Positions 41,004 to 51,600 of a stretch of DNA of 64,000 bases are shown piece by piece (positions within the stretch are counted from its first letter, which is position 1; each line of letters starts with the position of its first letter). The notes under the pieces were generated by a model, which searched no databases, was not told the DNA's origin, and saw nothing but the letters and a program-made list of their open reading frames with translations. Source of the stretch: Diploscapter coronatus (Eukaryota > Nematoda > Chromadorea > Rhabditida > Rhabditidae); assembly GCA_964036155.1 (NCBI GenBank), contig OZ038423.1, positions 22,025,249 through 22,089,248 on the forward strand, read 5' to 3'. The position numbers were made by a program, and so were the translations under genes.

Positions 41004-41263
41004 AGAAAAGTTTATTCAGGTTGAATAACTCCAGTTAGCACTCACTCGGCTGCGTCTGCTACTGTCGGCCGTTAGTCCTTAATCGACAAACTCGTCTACA
41101 TTCATTAAACTTGAAAAGAATACAGACAAACAAACAAAACGGTGGAGCGTTTCTGAATATCAAATTTGGTGAAGTAATTTTAATGCATTTCGCAATTTTT
41201 ATTCGATCGAAATCAAAGCGATGAGAAAATTCAAATATAATCGTCTAATGAGCTAAATGTTAT

Positions 41264-42028
41264 TCATTTTTTTCGAGCGGGCGATAGACCCCTGGAAGCA
41301 GTGTGTCCCTTGTGTTCACCAATTTTTCTAGCTGGGTTCTCAGCCGTGCAGCTTCTTTGGTGAACTGAGAGCCGATCTTCCTAAAAAATCCAACCAAATT
41401 ACGTAAATTTTGTTAGGACGAACAATATTATTAGCTTTGTATCATTTTTAGTTACTTGTTTTCTAGTTCAACTTTTTTACAAAGTTTACTTTGAACTTCC
41501 TTCCACAATGCTCGCACTCAACCATCAAGTCTTGGGAATTTTTCCAGAGCATCTCATTCGTCGCTTCTGTATCGATTTGACCATCTGAACAAACATGCTC
41601 AAATTTTGATAATGCTCGAAAATGACCGTCTTTCAGAATAGCTTCGGGTTTTACAGGAGGAGGCCTTCGCTTGTCCTTTGGTAATTTCGCGTTTTCGGCA
41701 TGCCATTTTTGTAGACATTGAGGTTCATGGATACCTTTAGAAGATGGTTTTCATAAATTGGAAACCTCTAAAGAACTTACTGATACTCTTCGACCCGAAT
41801 TGTCGTCCACAAATGTAGCAGAACACGGTTGGAGCGGGACGCGTCGCTCGAGGCGGACCGGGGGTTAGGTGATTCTGAAGATTTTAGATTTGGTGCGATT
41901 TGTAGCAGAATTTAACGGAAATTCGGAATGAGTTTCTTAAAAATCACGTCACTTGTATTCTCAATAGGCTGCACTCAAAAACTTGTAAAAGTATAAATCA
42001 GCGATAAAAATAACTATTTACTCACCAT
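41264..42028 (-). CDS. ZC2HC1-type C2HC zinc-finger protein
   Basis: Four minus-strand exons join in phase: 42026-42028 (only ATG), 41781-41874, 41490-41734 and 41264-41380. The product is about 152 aa. Finger 1 is C20-x2-C23-x11-H35-x3-C39 in FCYICGRQFGSK...HEPQC. It is followed by the WHAENAKLPKDKRRPPP segment typical of the ZC2HC1/FAM164/ZNF474 group. Finger 2 (CEHCGRKF / KEDRLSVHQRSC) is split by intron 3 and is restored exactly by phase-0 joining. A Ser/Arg/Lys-rich tail follows. The function of the family is poorly known. The ATG is followed at once by GTGAG, so the intron begins directly after the start codon. That start depends on the phase-0 join to AATCAC and could be displaced if an upstream exon exists. 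Confidence 0.85.
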
Positions 42029-43458
42029 TGTGATATGTCAGGTTGCAGATATTCGGTGCGAATTAATGTGGCAATTTTCTGGAGAAATGAGAGTTTTATG
42101 TGCGGGAAATTCGATGAGAGAAAAGCTACTTGCAAAGGGTTTCGTGTCCAAACGGCAAGTTAACGAGATGTTTTGAGACTTACCTAAATGAAAATAGAGA
42201 AAAAAAGAAGAATAGAAAGAAAAAACACGCGGAAACTAAATAAATTCCAGACGGCTATTGTTCTACTATAGTTTATCATGCGATGAGAGGGTTTTCTATC
42301 ATCACTAGTTCTGACGAAAATAGGCGAAATGAGAAATGCTTTTGAGACGCTCTATGAATGCCAGATTAGGGCAGTGCCGCAATTCTTTCTTGCTTTCATT
42401 TTCAGCAGCCGCTTTTTCCATGTTTTTCTTCTCTCGTTACTCATTCTCATTCTTACCTTTCCATGCCTTCTATTTCTCTCCCTTCTCTAGATTTTCATCT
42501 CGTCCACTTTGATCTCTCGCCGTCTTCTTTCCGTTTTCACAAGTCTCCTTGGAAACTTCGCTGCACTCCGAGCAGTCGGAAACTGACTTTGAAAATCAAG
42601 CGAATCAATTTTAGCCAAGTCTATTTATTGTCAATCAACTTGGAGCAAGAAGATCGAAATTGATTTTTAATTGAAAAGTGGAATCAGTGGCCTCATGAGA
42701 TTTTCGAGTCAGAATAAAAATGATCCCATCTTCCATCTGAAATATCTCATTCTACAACGAAGAATAAAAAATTAAGCTGGGCTTCATTATAACTTGAAGT
42801 TAGATTGAACCTCAAAGTTAGTTTATCTGACTTTTTCAATTTTTAAATTATTTTACTTTCAAAGAAATGCAAATTTATCTGCTTCAGAGAAGAATAGTAT
42901 TTTTCTAGGTGCATTCGATGAGTCGTATCTATTTCTGAAGGATGGTCTTTATCCACCGAACTATATCGTTATCCGCTAGAAAGTTTGATAAAAGTTTGAT
43001 GGATGTAGATGTATTTATAAACTTTTGATGGATAACGACCTATATTCAACAAAAAATAACCTACACCCAGACCTAGGAGGACGATCGCCAGAAATCCTTT
43101 GCGACCTATTCCCAGTACATTTTAGTCTGACGAAAGTTCTCTCTAGATCTGTCTACACCAAGACATGATTCAAGGATTCTCCAATTGCCTATGCCTATTT
43201 CGTAAAAAAAAACAAGTAATTTTAGGGCGCCTGTATGGAAATGCAAAGTCGATTTGTCCTTCGTTGCTACTGACAGAACTGGTTGATAGAAACGGCGACT
43301 AGCAACGGATCGGGAAAGCAGCCGGCTGCCGGACTCAACGACGCGTCGTTACTCGTTCAGAGTGACACACTTAATCACTGATCAACGTAAAATCTACTCT
43401 TTCAAATTGTAATGAACAAAAACCAGTAATAAAATGCTAATACATTAATTTTCGGCTC

Positions 43459-43523
43459 TGTAGTTGTCACTCAGTTTTTAGAGTGGTCATTCTACAAACT
43501 GAGTAGTGACGACTACAAGGGGC
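43459..43523. repeat. Compact hairpin
   Basis: CTGTAGTTGTCACTCAGTTT is followed after about 18 bases by AAACTGAGTAGTGACGACTAC, its near reverse complement with a 3-base bulge. The size is that of a small RNA hairpin or a palindromic element. Confidence 0.6.
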
Positions 43524-44627
43524 CTGAATTTTCTACCATTTTTATCAACAAATGAAAACAGCTATCCTGCGTAAAAACCGCAAAAAAAACAAATTGCAGA
43601 AAAATGACGGAAGCAGACTAAGAACTTCTGGTTGACATTCGAAAATCGTTTCTCGACACGATTGATCGAATACTCGATTTTTAAAATGAATAATAATCCG
43701 ATTTATCGAAAACTTGACAATATAAAAAAAAAAAAATCACGAAAATATTATCAATGATAGATTATTTGGGACGATAAAAGGGAAGAAAAATTTGATGCAT
43801 GGAAGTTATGACATCGCCTTCAGACGAATAGATAACGTTTCATCGGTTCACGGAATGACTTTGACGACTATTTGAAAGTAAGCAATACACACTGCATATT
43901 CGAATTTGTGCATTATTTATTTTTTTCTTAAGTAATCAATCTTTGACAATGTAAAAAATAAGGAAAAAACAAAGAAAGCAGATTCAAAATCTCTGCTCGA
44001 CACCGAAGAACACGTTTTCGATATGGTCGATATGGTGCAGATCTTCGTTAATAACTAAATTTCGAACAATTAACGAACAAAATCAATAATTTCAACAAGG
44101 ATTGCGAGAAAAAAATCAAAGAACATCGAAAAATTCAAAACGACGCAATTGCCTGCCGCGTTGTGCAGCGTAGTTGCACACCCGGCTTGACAAGTCCCGC
44201 CCCTTGTGTTAGTCGCTGTCTTTGCTCATGCCGTTTCTGTTTCTTCCGTTTAGTTTTTTCTCGTTTTTCCGTCGAAGATTGATTCTGATGCTTCTGCAAC
44301 TAATATCGGGTACGTGTGGGCAATCGATCAATCATAATTTTGATCGATTAGCCGGTTGGGAAGTCTGCAAAACAAGTGAAAATTTCCCCGTAAATGGCGT
44401 TGAAATCGTTAATTTCGCAGGCAGTTTTTTCGACTTATTTTTTGTTTCACTTTTCAACGGGTGGTTTTCTAAAATTATTCTATAGATCGTCTACCATAAT
44501 CCTTGGAATTTATGATAGATTCACTCCAAAAATCATCTGCAAAAATCCAAATTACTCACCAAATTTGGACTCATTGATTCATTTTCCCCCGAAATTATTC
44601 CATTTTTCCCTCGACTTCTTTGAAAAT

Positions 44628-44890
44628 TTTGAAATGACGGGATGATGTGAGGACGTGACCTATAGTTGGAGGTAGGAGATGAAGGAAGGTAGGGCGAAAT
44701 AGTGTAGGAAAAGATAGGTCTAGTCATTTTTCATTTGCCAAAATGAACAAAAGAAAAGTGCAACTTCTATTAAAAATCGGCAATTGAGAAGTGACGGAAT
44801 GACGTGAGCTATCTTCTCCCACACTATTTCTCCCTACTTCGTACCCTCGCCTATCTCTAACTATAGCGCACGTCCTCACGTCATTTCAAA
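44628..44890. repeat. Long inverted repeat, hairpin element
   Basis: The left arm (about 44632-44725) starts GAAATGACGGGATGATGTGA. The right arm (about 44790-44888) is an imperfect inverse copy ending CCTCACGTCATTTC. Both arms hold the core GAAATAGTGTG (44697-44707 on +, 44818-44829 on -). The spacer is about 70 bases. A related single arm occurs at 59950-60030. Confidence 0.75.
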
Positions 44891-44996
44891 ATTACCGTTC
44901 ATTTTCTACGACAAACCACGGTCTGTCAGTGCAGCATAAATTGACCTTTGTCACGGCGAAATTAAAATTTCCCTAAGGATTTTTTGGCGGCATTGC

Positions 44997-45067
44997 TTCA
45001 AAATTTTGTAACCCATTTCTTATAACTACAAGTGCCCTCTATAAGAAATGGGTTCCAGAATTTTGAA
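44997..45067. repeat. 71-nt near-perfect hairpin (pre-miRNA-like)
   Basis: Two 28-base arms, 44997-45024 and 45040-45067, pair with only two mismatches around a 15-base loop. The shared stem core is ACCCATTTCTTATA. Weaker pairing continues outside. The dimensions fit a microRNA precursor, but a small inverted repeat element is equally possible. No expression evidence is available. Confidence 0.6.
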
Positions 45068-45692
45068 AAATGTCCGGTAAGAAGTCTTTAGACGAAAAAC
45101 AAAATTGCAGAAAGAGAAATAGTGTGTACTAGGAAAGTTAGAAAATTCAGTCCTATGCACAGCTTGACAGGCCGTGGAATTCGCGGCTCTTGAGATCTCG
45201 CCTTTGAATTATGGAGATACATGAGCAACTGCGAATCTTATCGAATTTTTGGCATTCATTAAAAATGGTCATCTCAATTTTTCCGAGATTATTTGTTTCC
45301 TTGTATACGAACGGCCACATCAATTGCCTGGTTGTGTCGTTGTCAAATCGACGAATTGTCGCAGTGCGCAAAATATTATTAATAATGATGTATTGGTGGG
45401 GGCTTCGTGAATAAGCGCCTTTTCCAATGAATCAGCCGCTCGCATTGCTGTCGCCGGAACTGTTTTGCTTACGTAAAAATTTGCTCGAGAAATTCCTAAT
45501 TCACTTGATCGTTGACAAGGCGAGGGATTCTGCTCTTGACTCCGATTTTCGAAATTTTCGAGCGGATTCTGTTTCGATCTGTAAAATGTGTCGAAGAGTA
45601 TTTTGTTCGATTCTTATCCATTTTCCTCACAACAATTTCACTACTTCCTTTTAACATATTTTTGACTCTTGAAGATGGCTATTTTATTCCAG

Positions 45693-48600
45693 GCGGCATT
45701 CCATATTTGTCGTGCCCGTGTGCCTGGCCGCGTCGGTGCTGTTTCCGTACGCGACCTGCTCGATCCCCACCCCTCTCCCTCCACTCACTTCGTCTTCAGC
45801 TTCTCGTCGAAGGCCGCCGGTCCAGCACTCGGCCACCAAACAACTGCTGCCGCAAGCGGCCAACCACCCGCAACAGGTAGAGATTAAAAATTTTCTTTCC
45901 TTCTTTTTGTTCAACAAGACTACGATTTAAAAAAAAAACATCATACATTTCTCAGAATTATAACTTTTTCCGAAGTTTGCAACTTCATTGCACTGCAGTT
46001 TCAGTTGTTCTATTGCAAGTTTGACGTTTCTCCTTCAAACCCAAGTGGATAAATTTAAAATCCACTGACAGAACTTCATCTTATTTTTATTAGAACGTTA
46101 GAAATGTTTAGTCAAAATGAACTTTCTGAAAACTTAAAGGAAATCGATATAGAAATCTAAAGAGGAGAAAAAATGAATTTCAGCGGGCTCGGGAGGTGCG
46201 TTGTGCCTCGACTTCAGCTGCTGCATCTGGGATGGTGGACTCTGCCTCGTCTCCCCCTTCGAGGGACTCTCGCGAGCGTTCCGCCTCCTCGTCACTGGCA
46301 GCCTTGCCCAGTCCATCCCCGTCTCCATCGGCCTCTTCGCAGCAGCCCTCCACTCCGCATACTCCGCATACTCCCCACACTCCTCATACACCTCATACAC
46401 CTCAGCAACAACCCGGCAAACGCACTTTCGCACACAGGTACGATTTAAACACATAATGGTTTCGATTTTAAGATTTTTAAAGAAATATTCTCATAAAAGA
46501 AGAAGGATGCAGGCCTCTTTTTTATCTACCACTCTGAAACTTACGATAAAGCTTAGGTATAGATGTATAAGTAGCGGACCTGAATATTTTTACTCTGATC
46601 AAGTTTATGATTTTTGAACATCTTACAAACTGCCAAGCCTAAGCCGGCGGATTTTCCTAACGTGATTCGAATAATCTCAAAGTCGAAACCGCTTACCGTA
46701 AAAATATCTGCGATCCCTCGACTTATCCTCTCCTTATATAGCGATAATCGATTAAATTGTCGAAAATCTGGGGGCTAAAATTAATCAAAGCGAAAAATGG
46801 GAGTGATTAGTTTTGTACATTTCGATGATCTGCATGAGTTTCATCTAGTTTTTCCCCTAAACGGACTTGAGAAATTTTAAACCGTGGCTAATCACATGAA
46901 ACGAGATAGTGTGTCTATCGAGAAAAAAAACGCATGTCTTCTTTTCGTCCCTCGAATATACTCTCGTTTCATGTGGTTAGCCGCGTCTCGAAATTTCCCA
47001 AGCCTGTTCCCACCCCTATTCCCGTGTTTCGTTCCACTCACAGCTCGTTCCAGAAGTTCTTGATTTTGATTTGAAAATGTAACAGACTTTCCCGAAAGTG
47101 TTAGTGTTGTCAGGTGCAGTTAGAAGTGATTAGTCACTGAATAAGTGATAATTCGTATACCTTTTCGATAAGTTGTCAACTGGTATCTTTCCTACCTTGT
47201 CGAAATTCCTCGAGAAAATTACGCCTGAAGACTCATCATCACGTTGTGCTTAGGTCCTCCATTTTACGGGAATTGTGAAATATATACCACCAAATTCTGG
47301 AGAAATTGAAAAATCGAAAGGGTATACATACGAATTATCTCTCGAAATTTGCCCACCCTTTCTATCACGTTGTGTCGTATTTTGACCTGGTATTGTAGGT
47401 TTTTCTCGAACATCTTCCGAGTTGCCCTGAATCGGTACCGCTCCTCGTCCGTAGCTCTGGTCAAGGACGTGACGAGCAGCAGCAGCAGCCCTGTGCACGA
47501 ACTCACTCCTTCGACGAGCTGCAGGCAAACTCCCCCTTTGCACAGTCCGCGACAAGCTGAGGCAATTCAACCAGAGCAGGAAAAATGCACAAATGCATCG
47601 GATGAAACGTGGACAAAACAGCAGAAACAACCAAATAAAGGGTAAGTCTTTGAACATTGTATTGTCGTAGAGGGAAGATTGCACATTTTTGAAAAAAAAA
47701 ACTAAATTAACTGGCTGAGCAACAATTCCTGTAAGTTCTGTTCTTGAGTTTCACAACCAAAAGTACAGAAGTTGTCGTTCCACGCAATAAGTTTCCATGG
47801 CTTCTTTTCAAGAATATGCAATAATATAATATTTTTAAACGGTATTATCGGTTTGATTGCAAGAGAAATCAAGAAACATTACATGTTTAGTTATTCAAGC
47901 TGATAATATCATGCCGAAACATATGTGAACATTGTGTGACTTGTGCATGCAACTCACGATTCACGGTTAAAATGATCGTAAATGGTATTTGATATATATA
48001 TTTTTTTATTTTAGCACCACGCACCCTATAGATTCCTTAATGCTGGGCCTAATTTTTTCGTAAGATAAGAAAATTTTAGCTTTGCCTACTTTTAGATTCA
48101 GGCGAACTTTCTTTTGCGATAAGTTTTCTAGTCTGCTTTTGTAAAATTTTGAATATTTTCGATTTTTACTCTTCTCAAATACGCGAAGCGAGAGGTAATC
48201 TTTTTTGCGACAAATTTTGGACTAAGTTTTGTTTTAAATTCAGCGATACTTGCAATTTTCACGAAAATCTATCGAATCAATTTTGATTCTTTTCCAATGG
48301 CTCTTTTGCTGAACGCGGAAGGGCCGTGTCGAGTTTGAAACGATGCTTTTTGATGATTTACGTCATTCTCTTCGACAAGAAATCAGGAAAGACGGCTTGA
48401 AGATGCAAGAATCTTGGAGAAACGGTTAGAGATAACGGGAATCTGGGAGGGGAAAAGAAAGGGAGATAAAGAATATCCTCAGGGTTTACGGGTCCAGCTC
48501 AAAAACGGGTCAGCTGCTTGAGGATAAAAGGATAAGAGATAGAGGAACAGATCAGGAAATGATAATAAATGGGCTGAACCAATACACGAATGAGGAGAAA

Positions 48601-51600
48601 GGGCATGAATTGACAAAAACATGCTTACCAATCAGATCTGGTTGATTCGACTTGAGCTAGAAAATCGACAATCTGGTAGAACTTTTAGAAGTTTGATATT
48701 TTTAAATTTCTCTCTTTTGACATGTTTTTCGATAATTTTGCTATTTCTGTCAGAAATTCAGATTTTTTAGATAAGTTTCACTAGGAGTTATTAAACTTCT
48801 GAAGATTTTTGCTAATGGTAATTTTCTAAGCTATTTTACCTCTGATAGATGATAAATAAGATATCACGTTTTTGATAATGAGTGATTAAGTGCGCGTGGG
48901 CTGAAAAATAGTCTAGGCACGAAAATTTCGGTACAGAGTCGCATCCGGTTTTTGCACGGGAGAATAGAAAAGGCTCTTGAGAATGAAGATGGGAAGATGG
49001 GGTCTTCACGATTTGTGTTGACTCAAACCTGCAAAAAGATATCGTTTCTCATTCGAAACCTAGAAACTTACTCGCATCTTTTCTGCATTCTCTAATAATT
49101 TCCCTTATGATTTCATGAAAATTTACTTCTTAAAAATCCTATTGTTTTCAGTCGATCAGCATCGGGCAGTGGAGGTCTGACAGTGAACACAGCGCTGGCC
49201 GCGAGAGGAATCCAGTCCTCACTCTCACCGCCCTCACCACATCAGGTACTTTAATTTGTAATAATTGAGATTAGGTTTGAGTTCAGATCAAGATAGTTTG
49301 AATTATACATTTTCTAAAAAAGAATCACAATATTTTAAACTGTTCTTTCCTGACAAAATGAAACTAATTTTTAGACGGTGCCAAGCAGTAGTTCAACGAC
49401 AACGCTCTCTTCGCTGACCACACTGACTTCGTCAAGCAGCAACCCAGGCAGTGTACAATTCGGAATGGGACCACCTAGGATCAGCCAATCAATCAGCATG
49501 CAATTTGGTGAGTCTTTGAAAATTGCATATTTAAAAAGGTTGAAATTTTCCATTATGTGAAGTGACCAAGTGATAATTTTCTAGATTTCAGCTTATCCCT
49601 TCGTTGCTCATGTTATAAAATTCTCTAGAAAGTGGCAATTTGACTCGAAAACTTTTTTAATCGGAACTTTCAGCTGGGACTCCAAAATCCCCGAAAACAG
49701 CTCGCCTCGTGCACGAAATCCCTCACAAATGGCACAAGTCGACGAAATTCCGCCTAAACAGCGACGCGATCTGCAATTTGTGCACGCGGCCGCTCGGCTT
49801 CGGATTCATCAACGCCTGGGAGAAATGCTCGTCCTGCAAGTAAGTATTTTACAGCTTATAAAATTCTAAAATTTCTACAAAACGATTTATTCGAAGTGAA
49901 AAAAGCCAAGTATAAAAATCACTGGATAATAATCATCGTTTACTGACAAGTTATCTCCTTGTTTAGTATATCTATATATTATTATGAAAATTGCAACTAT
50001 CATGTATACCTAATTTGTAAAATATGAAAAAACAAACTGAAGAATGAAATCGATCAAGGCAATCTCATATAACAAAGCGCCGCTAGCATAGTGACCCCAT
50101 CCTCAGGCCTTACGTACATTCCAGTTTGTTTATCACAAACCAGTTCGGTCATTTTGGGATTATTCCGATCTGGAGTATCCGAATAACAGGTATTCGACTG
50201 GGTGTTCTCGGGATCCTTGAAGATGGTGATGAAACGCATCCAGTTGGTTGGGTCGCAAAACATCGATAGGCTGCATCGAGTTTCCGTTGAAGTATTCGTT
50301 ATCATTGGAGGCTCGAAGCCCCCTTCATTGGGATCTAAAAATGCAAATAATTTAGCGATAAATTAAATTTGTCATGTGAAAATTATTTCTTCTTTGGAAT
50401 ATTCGTCATTTCTAATCTGCTAATACAAACCAGTTGTTTGATTTTAATAGTTCTGAAATGTCAGGCTAAAATTTATGACAACCTGTCGGGTCTAGAGAGC
50501 AAGGCTGAGTCGGCGTGGATGGAGTCCAAGGAAAGTCTTCGCCAGCTATGGGCATACAGCCATCACAAACCCCTAAATTCGTTAGATTTTTCATAGAAAA
50601 ATAACTGAGTATGCGACGATACCTCGCATAACTGTAGTAGCTGACTCTGTAACAGGTGCCGTAGTGGAATCATCTTGAGTTGGAGTAGTTTCATCAGCTG
50701 GCACCTTAGTCGTAGTTTGAGTGGTTTCATCCATAACTTCAATAGTTGTCGTTTGGTCAATTGGCTGGATAGTAGAAGAAATAGTGATATTTTCGCCTAA
50801 AGTATTATTTGAGCCTAAATCTGTAAGGTAAGAGATGATGCACGGTTATTTTTCTGTGTTAAAGAGGAAAAAAATAACATTTGAAAAGAGATGCCTTAAA
50901 TCTCTTTTCCCTATATTTTTGATTTCCCAGATTTCGGACTCGACAATAATCAGAGTAAGGTGATCGTATAAGATTTTAAAGTGCCGCTAAATTTTATCAG
51001 TAAAGACTAATCCACGGATACCGCTATAAAAATGGCTTACTCGGTACAGTCGGTGCGCATCCATAAACTAATGTCGGCAATATGAAACTGAATAAGACGA
51101 GAGTAAATCTTTTAGAACCCACAATCAGAAAATACATGATTTATTCAAGAAGACTCGGTCAATTAGAATAACATGCGATATTGGTCAGCAAAGGCTATCA
51201 GAAAGTTAAACTGACTGACCAAACAGTGCTATGTCCAGCTATGCTTTCCCATCTTTTGGCCTTTCAGCAGGTTCATTCCCCCTTCTTTCCTCCTGCCATC
51301 GACATATTAGCGATTAATTTTCGATCATCGAATGCCAAATCAAGTCGCAGATCAGAAAAGCATGGAGAAGATTTCACGCAGCATGAACATATCTTAATGA
51401 TAAAACTGAATGTTGAAAGAAAAGAGAAGAAGGAAGCACTTATCGGATAAAATGTCAAACAAATATCATCATTAGAGGCTAAAAAGTACCCTAGAGGACA
51501 ACGGATAAAATAAATCATTGATAAGATTAGACAGGTGTGAAAAGAGGTGCCATCTTGTGATAAATTAATGCATTTTGATAGTCTTGAGAAGATAAACGAA

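Larger units (their letters stand above)
26641..41263. other. 14.6-kb gene desert, purine-rich on + strand
   Basis: No exon chain could be built on either strand. The + strand is strikingly A/G-rich over long tracts (for example 26.7-27.4, 29.5-29.8, 34.8-35.6 and 38.5-39.4 kb). That is the mirror of the pyrimidine-rich coding strand typical of nematode introns, so minus-strand transcription is plausible. GC-richer islands sit at about 27.7-28.3, 33.23-33.36, 33.76-33.9, 37.32-37.55 and 38.03-38.12 kb. Long minus-strand open frames at 29308-29910 and 28082-28327 have no recognisable content. This may be a 5' UTR intron or promoter domain of the J-protein gene, or contain an unrecognised non-coding transcript. 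Confidence 0.45.
42029..45692. other. Divergent intergenic/5' region of zinc-finger gene and KSR
   Basis: No coding exon is confidently recognised. Missing 5' exons of KSR could lie here. GC-richer, promoter-like blocks occur at about 43.25-43.37 kb (with ACGACGCGTCGT at 43338-43349) and 44.15-44.25 kb (with a CCCGCCCC box). The interval also holds three inverted repeats, listed separately. The + strand turns pyrimidine-rich after about 44.2 kb, consistent with the start of + strand transcription. Confidence 0.4.

Noticed and set aside
41264..41380. Alternative frame of the last zinc-finger-gene exon (KIGSQFTKEAARLRTQLEKL)
   Set aside because: Looks like a helix but needs a phase that the upstream donor does not give. 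The phase-0 frame restores the second C2HC finger exactly.
50369..50596. Plus-strand open frame resembling a cuticle-collagen N-terminus (hydrophobic start, then [16 protein letters not shown])
   Set aside because: There is no Gly-X-Y sequence downstream. The stretch is explained as the antisense of the phase-matched third exon of the nested minus-strand gene.
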